From: Nitratiruptor sp. SB155-2
GTDB lineage: Bacteria; Campylobacterota; Campylobacteria; Campylobacterales; Nitratiruptoraceae
Assembly: GCF_000010325.1 (NCBI RefSeq)
Contig: NC_009662.1
Span: forward strand, 1,136,501-1,200,500
Length of the DNA: 64,000 nucleotides
Direction: 5' to 3'
Shown here: in pieces, positions 36,582 to 46,057 of the stretch
Position numbering within the stretch: position 1 is the first letter of the stretch
Layout of the letters: each line of letters opens with the position of its first letter
Translations under genes and position numbers: made by a program
The notes under the pieces: generated by a model
What the model was told of the DNA's origin: nothing
The model's input: the letters and a program-made list of their open reading frames with translations, nothing else
Database searches by the model: none

Positions 36582-38123
36582 CTAGTATAGAAAGAGCAAT
36601 CGTAAAAAGGCAGCGGCAAAAAGGAAAACTCCCAAGCCCTGCCATACTCCTCCAATAAATACCAGCAAAATACCGAGAAGCATCACTGAAAAACTCGCAA
36701 TTATCGGACGTATGTACTCTTTGAACTCTTTTCGTATCCACTCAAGTTGCAGTGGAGACATCTCAACTTGCAGGTTCCCTTCACTTGCCTTTTTGATAGT
36801 CGTTTTGAAATCTTTTGCAACGTAAGGGCTCTCCTTTATCTCATCAAAAATCATCTCGAATATTGAATCTTTGTATCCCAACGCTCTTGGAATGTTTTTT
36901 TGTAAAATCGGTAAAATATCCTTCACTCCGTTAAAATTTTCTATATACGTGGTTCCAAGTCCTTCAATAATCGCGCTGGCTCTAAGGATATATATCGCCT
37001 CCTGAGGCAGTTTAAAAGGCAGATCCCTCATCGACTCAAGGAGCTCAAAAGCCAGTTTTTGCATATTGAGTGCATTCAAACGCTCATTACTAAAAATTTC
37101 AAACATATTTTCAACCAGCTCTGCAGTTGCACCTTTTGGTGCTTCATACGCTATAACACCGAGTTTTTTTGCACTGGTGATGTAGAGTTCATAATCTTTT
37201 TCATAAGCAGATTTCACCATCTCGATAATAGCGACTCGCACGTCATTTGGAATTCTTTTGACCATTCCAAAATCAAGCAGTATAAGCTCACCTCTTTCAT
37301 TGATCAAAAGATTTCCCGGATGGGGATCGGCATGAAAAAAACCGACGATAAGCATCTGTTCCGCATAAAAATCGATGAGCCGCTCCAATATCTGATGGAA
37401 GTCGATACCCATCCGCTGGAGCGCCTTTTTGTCATCGAACCGAACACCATCCATAAAACTCATGACAAGTGCATCGTCGCTGCAATAACATTCATAAGGT
37501 TTGGGAAATAAAATCTTGCAATGCGCATAGTTTTTTGCGAACTTTTTAAGGTTTTGTAGCTCTTTTGTAAGACTCACCTCTTGGACAATCATATCGGCAA
37601 ATTCGTTTATCACAGCCTCTATCGAGTTTTTTGTATATTCGCTAAAAAGCGGACGAAAGAGAAGATTGATCCCTTTTAAGATCCTGATATCGCTTCGAAT
37701 CCGTTTTTCTATGTTGAAACGTCTCAGTTTTACAGCGACCTCTTCTCCACTCTTCAAGATAGCTTTATGCACCTGTCCAATCGAAGCGCTTGCTATCGGA
37801 TTTGAGTCAAAGTAAACAAATGGAGAGTTTTCAAAAGCTTTTTGGAATACCTTGTTTAGTTCATCCTCTTTCATCGGTGGTAATTCATCGTGCAAGGTTT
37901 TGAGCTCTTTGAGATACGACTCGTCAAAAAAGTCTGCCCTAGTAGCCAGAACCTGGGAAAGTTTAATGAAACTTGGTCCCAGTTCGACAATGACTTGTCT
38001 CATTTTTTGAGGTTTATACGGTTGTATTCCTAAAAATGAAGGTCTCTTTTTTATCAATAGGAAAAAAGAGAGTAACAATAGAAAGATCTTATAAATTCTT
38101 CCTAGTGAATAGTTATTTTTCAA
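36582..38123 (-). CDS. ABC1/UbiB-family atypical kinase
   Basis: A 513-residue ABC1 (AarF/UbiB) protein. It has ELGPSFIKLSQVLATR (the KxGQ motif with Ser in place of Gly), the Ala-rich loop ASASIGQVHKA, the lysine in VAVKLRR, HADPHPGNLL and LLDFGMV, and two C-terminal membrane segments (about 475-512). Family members support quinone synthesis or lipid handling through ATPase activity. The start is a TTG at 38123 with a weak ribosome site, overlapping the phasin-like gene by 11 bases. Confidence 0.88.
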   Translation of the reverse strand: MKNNYSLGRIYKIFLLLLSFFLLIKKRPSFLGIQPYKPQKMRQVIVELGPSFIKLSQVLATRADFFDESYLKELKTLHDELPPMKEDELNKVFQKAFENSPFVYFDSNPIASASIGQVHKAILKSGEEVAVKLRRFNIEKRIRSDIRILKGINLLFRPLFSEYTKNSIEAVINEFADMIVQEVSLTKELQNLKKFAKNYAHCKILFPKPYECYCSDDALVMSFMDGVRFDDKKALQRMGIDFHQILERLIDFYAEQMLIVGFFHADPHPGNLLINERGELILLDFGMVKRIPNDVRVAIIEMVKSAYEKDYELYITSAKKLGVIAYEAPKGATAELVENMFEIFSNERLNALNMQKLAFELLESMRDLPFKLPQEAIYILRASAIIEGLGTTYIENFNGVKDILPILQKNIPRALGYKDSIFEMIFDEIKESPYVAKDFKTTIKKASEGNLQVEMSPLQLEWIRKEFKEYIRPIIASFSVMLLGILLVFIGGVWQGLGVFLFAAAFLRLLFLY

Positions 38124-38379
38124 GGAGCTTCTTCAACTCTTCGATATCATTTTTTGTTGCAAGTCCCAATTCAGAAACAACCTCTTTGAGCAATTTTTTG
38201 AGCTCTTGTTTGGCCCTGATTTCTTGCTCTTCTCCCTTCTCTTTCGCCTCTTCAATAATTTTTTTTACCTCCTCTTTGGAGACCTTCCCCTTTTCAGCAA
38301 GCTTTTGTAACTCCGCTTCCACCTTCTCTTTAGCAAGCAGTGCACTGCCGATTCCGAGCGTCAACATATCTTTTAGCAT
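38113..38379 (-). CDS. Phasin-like small helical protein
   Basis: An 88-residue protein, almost all charged amphipathic helix after a short hydrophobic start (MLKDMLTLGIGSALLAKEK). The pattern LAEKGKVSKEEVKKIIEEAK resembles poly-granule-associated (phasin-like) proteins often found next to ABC1 kinases. A TATAAT at 38407..38402 on the - strand may be its -10. It overlaps the kinase gene. Function is not established; granule binding is only the family label. Confidence 0.68.
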   Translation of the reverse strand: MLKDMLTLGIGSALLAKEKVEAELQKLAEKGKVSKEEVKKIIEEAKEKGEEQEIRAKQELKKLLKEVVSELGLATKNDIEELKKLLEK

Positions 38380-38409
38380 AACTGCTCCTTGCTTTTTTTC
38401 TATTATATC

Positions 38410-39501
38410 TTATTGTAAACGGACCTTGATATGCACCGTTTCTCTGCCCCGTAGAACTGTTAAAGTAATTTCGTCTCCATGGTTAAACTGCTCCAACATA
38501 TCTTGCAGTTCTTGGAAACTATGCACCTTTTTGCCATTGACAGCCACGATAATATCGCCAAAAACTATTCGTCCGTCAGGATAGAGTATAGTCGGTTTGA
38601 GCCCTGCTACTGCCGCTGGGCTTTGAGGATCTACTTTTAAAACCACGACCCCTTCTATTCCAAATCTTTTTTGCAAAACTCTATTGATACGATCATCACT
38701 CTCTACACCAAGCCTTGGAGGCAGATAACGGCCATACGCAATGAGTGAGCTCACCACACGATTCACCGTATTGATAGGAATGGCAAAGCCGATCCCGGCA
38801 CTTGCACCGCTGGGACTGTATATTGCGGTATTGACACCGATTACCCTGCCGGCACTATCTAGAAGTGGTCCTCCGGAGTTTCCGGGATTGATAGGGGCAT
38901 CGGTTTGGATGGCTCCTTTGATTTTGGCCCCACTCTCCTCATCGATGACACGATTGAGTGCTGAGATGATGCCCATCGTCATCGTCCAATCCAATCCAAA
39001 GGGATTGCCGATAGCATACACTATCTGTCCAACTCTAAGCTTATCGCTATCTCCAATGATGACCGGCTTCATAATGCCTGGAATCGGTTTGATTTTCAGT
39101 ACCGCCAAATCGTGCGATGGATCGGCTCCTACAAGCGTTGCTTTGTATCCAAGACCGTTACTGAGTGTCACAACCGCTTCACTGGCACCCTCAATCACAT
39201 GAAAATTGGTAACGATATGACCGAAATTGTCCCAGACAAATCCGCTTCCCGTGCCCCTCGGAATATCCCATACATTCAAACTCCAGTAGTCTACCACTTT
39301 TTGGAGTGTTGAGATGTAAACGACACTCGGTTTGGCCTCTTCGAAAATTTTGATGTTGCTCTTTTCGATACTCATCAAATCGCCCCGAGGAGTGACGGGT
39401 TTTGGTTTGGCCGCTATCATCACTTCTACAAGAGGAATCATCCGCCATAGCACAAGGACCAAAAGTCCCGCCAAAAAACCGGCAAATATCTGTTTTCTCA
39501 T
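38410..39501 (-). CDS. HtrA/Deg-type serine protease with one PDZ domain
   Basis: A 363-residue envelope protease. A signal anchor (about 4-24) precedes a trypsin-like domain with the triad H101 (NFHVIEG), D131 (HDLAVLK) and S209 (GNSGGPLL), then one PDZ domain (ESDDRI ... PAAVAGLKPTI). One PDZ and an uncleaved anchor make it DegS-like in layout; DegQ-type quality control is also possible. The four-base overlap with the next gene upstream indicates an operon with dprA. Confidence 0.93.
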   Translation of the reverse strand: MRKQIFAGFLAGLLVLVLWRMIPLVEVMIAAKPKPVTPRGDLMSIEKSNIKIFEEAKPSVVYISTLQKVVDYWSLNVWDIPRGTGSGFVWDNFGHIVTNFHVIEGASEAVVTLSNGLGYKATLVGADPSHDLAVLKIKPIPGIMKPVIIGDSDKLRVGQIVYAIGNPFGLDWTMTMGIISALNRVIDEESGAKIKGAIQTDAPINPGNSGGPLLDSAGRVIGVNTAIYSPSGASAGIGFAIPINTVNRVVSSLIAYGRYLPPRLGVESDDRINRVLQKRFGIEGVVVLKVDPQSPAAVAGLKPTILYPDGRIVFGDIIVAVNGKKVHSFQELQDMLEQFNHGDEITLTVLRGRETVHIKVRLQ

Positions 39502-39854
39502 TCCTTTTCCTCACATTTTGGAACCACAGTCACTACAGCGCTCTCTTTATTGAAAATAAGCAGTTGGTTTTCAAATGCCATGTAGTAATCATGCATCCCT
39601 TCATAACAATACTTCATGGATGAAATATCGACAAATTTCCGAATATGTACCAAAACGGTTTCAGGAATTGGTGTATCATTTTTTTGCTGTTGAATAGGTT
39701 GTGTTTGCTTTTTTTCAACGAGTATATAGCGAACTTTCTTTCCGTTCTCTTCCACCTCTTCGGCTTCAATTTCTCCTTTGACAATCATGTGGATCACTTG
39801 CGCTCTGCTCATCTTTTTCATTTTTGCATATTTATTCAAAGGAATACGTTCCAT
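39498..39854 (-). CDS. Conserved-type hypothetical protein between htrA and dprA
   Basis: A 118-residue protein of unknown function. The start is the ATG at 39854, overlapping the dprA stop (TGATG) with AAGGAG four bases upstream; the preceding ATG is too close to the ribosome site. The N-terminal 50 residues (PLNKYAKMKKMSRAQVIHMI, then GEIEAEEVEENGKKVRYIL) look like a small winged-helix or excisionase-type DNA-binding fold, which is only a guess. A linker rich in Gln and a C-terminal domain with two cysteines follow. Confidence 0.7.
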   Translation of the reverse strand: MERIPLNKYAKMKKMSRAQVIHMIVKGEIEAEEVEENGKKVRYILVEKKQTQPIQQQKNDTPIPETVLVHIRKFVDISSMKYCYEGMHDYYMAFENQLLIFNKESAVVTVVPKCEEKE

Positions 39855-40573
39855 CATGCTCCTTTATAAACTATTTTTAGATTCTGTATTTCTATCAGGC
39901 CTTGCAACTCGGCTTCCAAAATCCTCTCACCGAACCGCTGCAAAGCCTCTTCATATAAAGGATTTGTTTTGAGATATTCAATGAAAGCGTCCCTCTTTTC
40001 TTTTCCGACGAACTGATCAATATCCCATATCACTTCTGCCACGCCCTCTTTGATCAAATCGTTCGTCCCTTCGCTTTCTCCCATTCTATGCGGCAAGACA
40101 TAGATCTTTTTCCCAAACTTTTGTGCTATTTCGGCACTTCGCATACTCCCGCTGTTTCTGTCTGCCTGGGTAATGACAAGGTATCCACCGAGGGCTACGA
40201 CCGTTTCGTTACGTACGACGAAACTCCATTTCGTAGCCCTTTTTCCATAATCAAACCGGCTAAGAACCAAACCCTCTTTTTCAATCTTTTCAATGAGTCC
40301 TGCATTCACCGCGGGATAGCGAATATCCAAACCCGTTGCAACAACGGCAATGGTATTTGAAAATCCGGCTCCTTTGTGTGCCAAAGCATCCACTCCCATG
40401 GCAGCGCCACTGACAACAACATACCCTTTCTGGGCCAAAGCAGCAGCGAGCTGTATGGTTTTGGCTTTGGTATAGCTGTTTGGCCTTCGAGTCCCTACGA
40501 TAGAGACCTTAGGTCTTTGTAAAAGTTGCAGATCCCCCTTATAGTAGTGTTTTACACCTTCTATCTCAACCAA
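39854..40573 (-). CDS. dprA: DNA-processing protein DprA
   Basis: DprA loads RecA on incoming single-stranded DNA in natural transformation. The Rossmann-like core shows VSIVGTRRPNSYTK, VVSGAAMGVDALAHK, NETVVALGGYLVITQAD, SGSMRSAEIAQKFGKKIYVLP and GTNDLIKEGVAEVI; a small C-terminal winged-helix-like region follows. I prefer the TTG at 40573, six bases after GGAGAG and overlapping the transporter stop, giving 239 residues; the ATG-type start at 40624 would lie further inside that gene. Confidence 0.93.
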   Translation of the reverse strand: MVEIEGVKHYYKGDLQLLQRPKVSIVGTRRPNSYTKAKTIQLAAALAQKGYVVVSGAAMGVDALAHKGAGFSNTIAVVATGLDIRYPAVNAGLIEKIEKEGLVLSRFDYGKRATKWSFVVRNETVVALGGYLVITQADRNSGSMRSAEIAQKFGKKIYVLPHRMGESEGTNDLIKEGVAEVIWDIDQFVGKEKRDAFIEYLKTNPLYEEALQRFGERILEAELQGLIEIQNLKIVYKGA

Positions 40574-41900
40574 AATAGACTCTCCAAACCGTAGTGGCCA
40601 CGACAGTGACGAGGATGACACCAAGCAGATTGACCCAAAAACCTATTTTCGCCATCTCTTTTATCTTGATGACGCGAGAACTCATCACTATCGCATTAGG
40701 CGGGGTTGCAATAGGCAACATAAACGCGTAACTTGCCGCAATAGTCGCTGTGAAAAGGATGATAGGGGTCGGAAAATGATGTTGCATACTAAATTCATAC
40801 AGTATTGGCAAAATAATGGAAGTGAGCGCCGTGTTGCTTGTAATTTCTGTAGCGAAGGAGACGAAAAGAGCAATGATAAAAAGTAAAAGCGGTAAAGAAA
40901 ACCCGGAAAAAACAGAGAACTCCTTCGCGATTGATTCAGCAAGTCCTGTCTGAATGAAAGCTTTTGCGATCGCAAAACCGGCTCCAAATAAAAAAACGAT
41001 CTCATAGGGCATCTCTTTGGTATCACTCCATTGTAAGATATCGACCCCGGGGAGAAAGAGCATCAATCCAAAACCCAATAAAAGTATTTTCTCATTCATG
41101 CTCCATCCAACAAGAGGTCTAAAAACAGCATTTACCAGCAACAATCCAACGAGCGTACCTAAAATCAAAAGAAGTTTTTTTTGCTCTCTCGTCAATTCTC
41201 CTATCGGCTCAAGCGCACATGAAATATCTCTATCTTTAACACGTAATGAGAGAAACCAAGGAACAATCAATAACATGCCAATAACGACAGGTATCGTCAA
41301 TCCCATCCACTCCAAAAAGGTAGGCTCTTGGATATTCCAATCCTCCAAAAAACCAAGAAGAATAAGGTTTGGAGGCGTCCCTATAGGAGTAAATATGCCT
41401 CCGATACTCGCTCCATAAGCAGTCGCCAAAAGATATCGGACTTTCAGTGCAGGGTCTTCAGTCAAAAAAAGAGCGATTGGGACAAGCATGATCGTTACTG
41501 TGGTATTGGACAAAAAAGCACTGAGTGTAGCGGAAGTAACCGCCAAGGCATAGATGACTCCCCGAGCACTTTTTGGAAAGAAACGTAATAGTCTATTGGC
41601 TATGATTTGGTGCAGGAAGGTTTTTTGCATTCCGATAGCCAGTAAAAATCCTCCTATGAAAAGAAAGATTATCGATTTTGAATAGTTTGGAGCAGTACTC
41701 TTCATATCCAAAATGCCAAACAGGGGAAAAAGAATCAGTGGTAGCAGCGATACAACACCAAGTGGCAACGCTTCGCTACTCCAAAGATAAACGAGGGTTG
41801 CAACGATGCCCACCAAAAAAGATTGCTTCAAGGTAAAAAGTGTCGAAGAAAGGAAAAAAAGGATTGTTCCAAGCACTATAGAAATCAATATATGCCGCAC
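40566..41900 (-). CDS. SLC13/DASS-family anion permease
   Basis: A 444-residue membrane protein with about 11-12 helices. Two SNT signature motifs are present, SNTTVTIML and TSNTALTSI, together with GTPPNLILLG and ATPPNAIVMSS, the inverted-repeat substrate and sodium sites of DASS transporters. Likely substrates are dicarboxylates (malate, succinate), sulfate or phosphate, and sequence alone does not decide. It starts nine bases after the deacetylase gene ends. Confidence 0.9.
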   Translation of the reverse strand: MRHILISIVLGTILFFLSSTLFTLKQSFLVGIVATLVYLWSSEALPLGVVSLLPLILFPLFGILDMKSTAPNYSKSIIFLFIGGFLLAIGMQKTFLHQIIANRLLRFFPKSARGVIYALAVTSATLSAFLSNTTVTIMLVPIALFLTEDPALKVRYLLATAYGASIGGIFTPIGTPPNLILLGFLEDWNIQEPTFLEWMGLTIPVVIGMLLIVPWFLSLRVKDRDISCALEPIGELTREQKKLLLILGTLVGLLLVNAVFRPLVGWSMNEKILLLGFGLMLFLPGVDILQWSDTKEMPYEIVFLFGAGFAIAKAFIQTGLAESIAKEFSVFSGFSLPLLLFIIALFVSFATEITSNTALTSIILPILYEFSMQHHFPTPIILFTATIAASYAFMLPIATPPNAIVMSSRVIKIKEMAKIGFWVNLLGVILVTVVATTVWRVYFG

Positions 41901-41909
41901 AGTAACCCT

Positions 41910-42914
41910 TTATTTGAGAAGACTATCTACATATATTAGTTGAACTTGATTTAAAATATCTTTAGACTTCCGAAGGGCTTTGAGTGTTGCGGGATGGGGA
42001 TGGCCTATCGCAATGGCAACCCCTCGTTTTTTTGCAAGTGCAACGGCTTGACGCAGCTGATTTTTGATGTAAGCCACATTTTGCTCATTATCCAAAAATA
42101 CGTTTCTTGCAAGATAGGGTCGTCCAAGCTCTTTATCCAGTTTTGGTACGACGGTCTGCGCCGTCGTTCTACTGTCCAAAAAGACGAAATGGTACTTATC
42201 CAGTACCTTATATAATCGTTTCATCGCTTCATAATCCGCCGTAAAGCGGCTTCCCGTATGGTTGTTGATCACTTTCGCTTTTGGAAACTCTTTTCGTATT
42301 TTTGCGATAACTCTCTCGATTGTTTGAAGAGAAGATGTGATTCGCAACGTATCTGGTTCTTCATGCAAATAGTGGTTTGCTTCCATCGGTAGATGGATCA
42401 TGTAATGGGAAAACATCGCCGCATATTGAGGCGTTTTTGGGTGTCTTGGAGATGGAGGAAAGAAGGAAGGATTGATAGGAATCCCAAGATTTTTGATCGT
42501 TTTTGCCTGGTATCCATAAGCAACATCGTCGATAATAATGGCAAGTTTTGGTTTATCTGTATCTATGGCTTTTTCATGTTTTTGCTGCAAAATGGAAGGC
42601 TCTTTCATCCGTTCACTGTTTCTTTTGTAATCTTCTATTTCTGAAAGTACCGCCTGATGTTTTTTTGCAACGTTACGAACAGTTTTTCTCTTTGGTCTCT
42701 TTTTTTGAAGAGTTTTTATTTTGGTCTGTTCAACTCTTTTTGTATACTTCTCTTTAGCCTGTTCGTAGCCTTGTTCGTATCCGAGTGTATAGAGGAAAAA
42801 ACCCGTTCCAGCAACGCCAAAAAGAAGAAGTGCTATGAGAATGGTATAAAGAAACTCTTTTGAACTCTTTTTTTTCCTCTTTTTTGTGGAGCGTTTTTTA
42901 GCCATGAAGCGCAT
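41910..42914 (-). CDS. Divergent polysaccharide deacetylase family protein
   Basis: A 334-residue protein with a very basic N-terminus, one membrane anchor (about 22-43), a coiled region and a C-terminal divergent polysaccharide deacetylase domain starting KLAIIIDDVAYG, with NPSFFPPSPRHPKT, MIHLPMEA, NNHTGSRFT, FLDSRTTA and IAIGHPHPAT. The family acts on envelope glycans but its substrate is unknown. No clear ribosome site precedes either ATG (42914 or 42905), and a strong hairpin ends three bases before the first. Confidence 0.88.
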   Translation of the reverse strand: MRFMAKKRSTKKRKKKSSKEFLYTILIALLLFGVAGTGFFLYTLGYEQGYEQAKEKYTKRVEQTKIKTLQKKRPKRKTVRNVAKKHQAVLSEIEDYKRNSERMKEPSILQQKHEKAIDTDKPKLAIIIDDVAYGYQAKTIKNLGIPINPSFFPPSPRHPKTPQYAAMFSHYMIHLPMEANHYLHEEPDTLRITSSLQTIERVIAKIRKEFPKAKVINNHTGSRFTADYEAMKRLYKVLDKYHFVFLDSRTTAQTVVPKLDKELGRPYLARNVFLDNEQNVAYIKNQLRQAVALAKKRGVAIAIGHPHPATLKALRKSKDILNQVQLIYVDSLLK

Positions 42915-42916
42915 AT

Positions 42917-42939
42917 AACATAGGGAGGAGCCCTATGTT
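42917..42939 (-). terminator. Hairpin between ilvC and the deacetylase gene
   Basis: Perfect 9-base arms AACATAGGG and CCCTATGTT with a 5-base loop, immediately after the ilvC stop. No T run follows on the - strand (TTTTAG follows on the + strand). It may attenuate ilvC transcription or block the start of the next gene. Confidence 0.6.
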
Positions 42940-43986
<1,047 letters not shown>

Positions 43987-44040
43987 CTAATTTTACTTAA
44001 AACTTCTTTATGTCTGAATAAAAGTTGGAACTGGAAATAG

Positions 44041-44078
44041 GGAATTAGGAATGAGTAAATAAATTCTTTCCAAATTCC
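44041..44078. repeat. Imperfect inverted repeat between ilvC and rnr
   Basis: GGAATTAGGAA (44041..44051) and TTCCAAATTCC (44068..44078) form an 11-base arm pair with one mismatch. Two further GGAA units lie at 44027 and 44033. It sits 15 bases upstream of the rnr -10 and could be an operator or a hairpin. Confidence 0.45.
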
Positions 44079-44092
44079 TCTACTACTTTTGT

Positions 44093-44098
44093 TATAAT
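44093..44098 (+). promoter_or_regulatory. -10 element (TATAAT) of the rnr-holA operon
   Basis: Consensus TATAAT 28 bases before the TTG start; no recognisable -35 at 17 bases. Confidence 0.5.
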
Positions 44099-44125
44099 TC
44101 TTAAAAAGATTTAAGGAAATATATT

Positions 44126-46057
44126 TTGAAAGAATTTATACTCAAACTCATTCGAGGAATCGATAAAAAAGATATTCCAAGAGAGTATCTACCTTTAGTG
44201 GATGATCTTCTACGCCATAAAATCATAAAGGTAGACGGCAAAATCTATACAATCAGTTCAAAATATCGTGTCGGAAAAATTGACATTGCAAGAAATGGCA
44301 CAGGATTTTTAGAGGTTCTTGGCATCAATGCTAAAGATCTTCTCATAGAACCCCAAGATCTTAATGGAGCCACCAAAGGCGATCTTGTAGTCGCCAAGCG
44401 AATATTTAAAGGCGGAGGTCGCCCAAAAGCAAAAGTGGTTTATATCCTTGAAAAAGCTTTCCGCTTCAGTGTGGCGTACTATGACAAAGAAAACAACATC
44501 TTTTTCAATGTGAAAAATGAGATGCCAATTGCTGTAAAAGCATCAAAAAAGTCACTTAAAAACCTTCCAGATGGTACCGTTGTGAAAATTGACAATGAAG
44601 CAGCCTTTATCGTCGAAGTCCTTGGTGTTTTAGACGATCCATTTGTAGATGAAAAGATTTCATTAGCTCTTTACAACAAAAAGGAGGAGTTTAGCAAGGA
44701 AGCGGAACTTGAAGCAAGCGCCTATGGAAGCGTTGTGGATAAAAGTCTCTATCCCAATCGAGTCGATCTGACTCATCTGCCCTTTTGCACGATCGATCCA
44801 GTTACCGCGAAAGATCACGACGATGCCATTTACTTTGATCAAAATTCAAATACACTCTATGTTGCCATTGCCGATGTAAGCGAATATGTCAGCGCTATGG
44901 GACCAATCGACAAAGAGGCAAAAGAGCGGGGCTTTAGTATCTACCTTCCACACAAATCGATCCCTATGCTGCCAAGAAGCCTGAGTGAAGGGATCTGCTC
45001 ACTCAAAGAAAATGAAGAGCGCTTGGCCTATGTGAGTAAAATCACACTCAATGAATCGTATGAGCCTGTCAAAGAAGAACTCTTCGATGCCATTATCAAA
45101 AGTAGACGAAAATATAGCTATGACCGTGTAGATGAGTTTATAGAAGGCAAACGAATCGGAATTGACAACACAGATGAAGAGATTTTGGCATGGCTGATGC
45201 CGCTTTTTGAAGTGACTAAAGAACTTCGAAAAAAGCGGCTCCAAAAAGGGTTTGAATTTACCAATCCTGAAATCAGACTCGTTCTTGACGAAAATCAAGA
45301 GCTTGTTGAAACTGTTATAGAAACAGAAACACCCAGTCATACACTGATCGAGGATTGTATGCTTTTAGCGAACAAAGCGACTGCCAAGATGTTTGATTAT
45401 GGAATCTTTCGAACCCATGAAGAGCCTTCCATGGAAAAGATCGAAGAGCTATTAAACGATTTGGCGCAAGTTGGGATCTTCACAAAAGAGTACAACACCA
45501 TTCACGAACTCTTTTTGCATATCCAAAAAGAGGCCGAGAAACTGGGCATCAAAGAGCATGTGGACAGGCTTCTCATTAGAACCCAAAAACAGGCAGGCTA
45601 CACCGCCGAAAATATTGGACATTTTGGACTTGGTTTTGAAAAATATACCCATTTCACTTCCCCTATTCGAAGGTACAGCGATTTGACACTCCATAGACTG
45701 CTTAAGGCATTGATCCAAGAAAACAAGAAGCAGCTCGATTTTATTTTGCGAAACATTGAACCGTTAACCGTTCGTATCAGCGAACTTGAGCGAGAGGCGG
45801 CAAAAGTGGAGTGGGACTTTATGGATAGAAAGTTTGCCAGATGGGCAAAAAGAAATTTGGGCAAACGGTTTCGAGCCATTGTCACTGATCCTGAATCAAC
45901 GCCAATCGCCCAAATTGATGATGAGATAAAAGGAGCCCGAATCTTTTTGCCAAGAGCCCAGGTAGAACTTTTTGATACAATCATCGTTGAAATCATCGAT
46001 GTCAATATCGCCACCACAAAAATCTACGCAAAAGTAGTGGAAGTATTGGATGTATAA
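44126..46057 (+). CDS. rnr: Ribonuclease R-family exoribonuclease
   Basis: A 643-residue RNase II/R-family 3'-5' exoribonuclease. The N-terminal cold-shock-like region (YRVGKIDIARNGTGFLEV) precedes the RNB catalytic domain with IDPVTAKDHDDAIYF, VADVSEYVS, LPHKSIPMLPRSLSEGICSL and FTSPIRRYSDLTLHRLL. The C-terminal S1 part is short, as in other Campylobacterota. The start is a TTG eight bases after AAGGA. holA starts inside its last codons. RNase R degrades structured RNA and acts in quality control. Confidence 0.95.
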   Translation: MKEFILKLIRGIDKKDIPREYLPLVDDLLRHKIIKVDGKIYTISSKYRVGKIDIARNGTGFLEVLGINAKDLLIEPQDLNGATKGDLVVAKRIFKGGGRPKAKVVYILEKAFRFSVAYYDKENNIFFNVKNEMPIAVKASKKSLKNLPDGTVVKIDNEAAFIVEVLGVLDDPFVDEKISLALYNKKEEFSKEAELEASAYGSVVDKSLYPNRVDLTHLPFCTIDPVTAKDHDDAIYFDQNSNTLYVAIADVSEYVSAMGPIDKEAKERGFSIYLPHKSIPMLPRSLSEGICSLKENEERLAYVSKITLNESYEPVKEELFDAIIKSRRKYSYDRVDEFIEGKRIGIDNTDEEILAWLMPLFEVTKELRKKRLQKGFEFTNPEIRLVLDENQELVETVIETETPSHTLIEDCMLLANKATAKMFDYGIFRTHEEPSMEKIEELLNDLAQVGIFTKEYNTIHELFLHIQKEAEKLGIKEHVDRLLIRTQKQAGYTAENIGHFGLGFEKYTHFTSPIRRYSDLTLHRLLKALIQENKKQLDFILRNIEPLTVRISELEREAAKVEWDFMDRKFARWAKRNLGKRFRAIVTDPESTPIAQIDDEIKGARIFLPRAQVELFDTIIVEIIDVNIATTKIYAKVVEVLDV

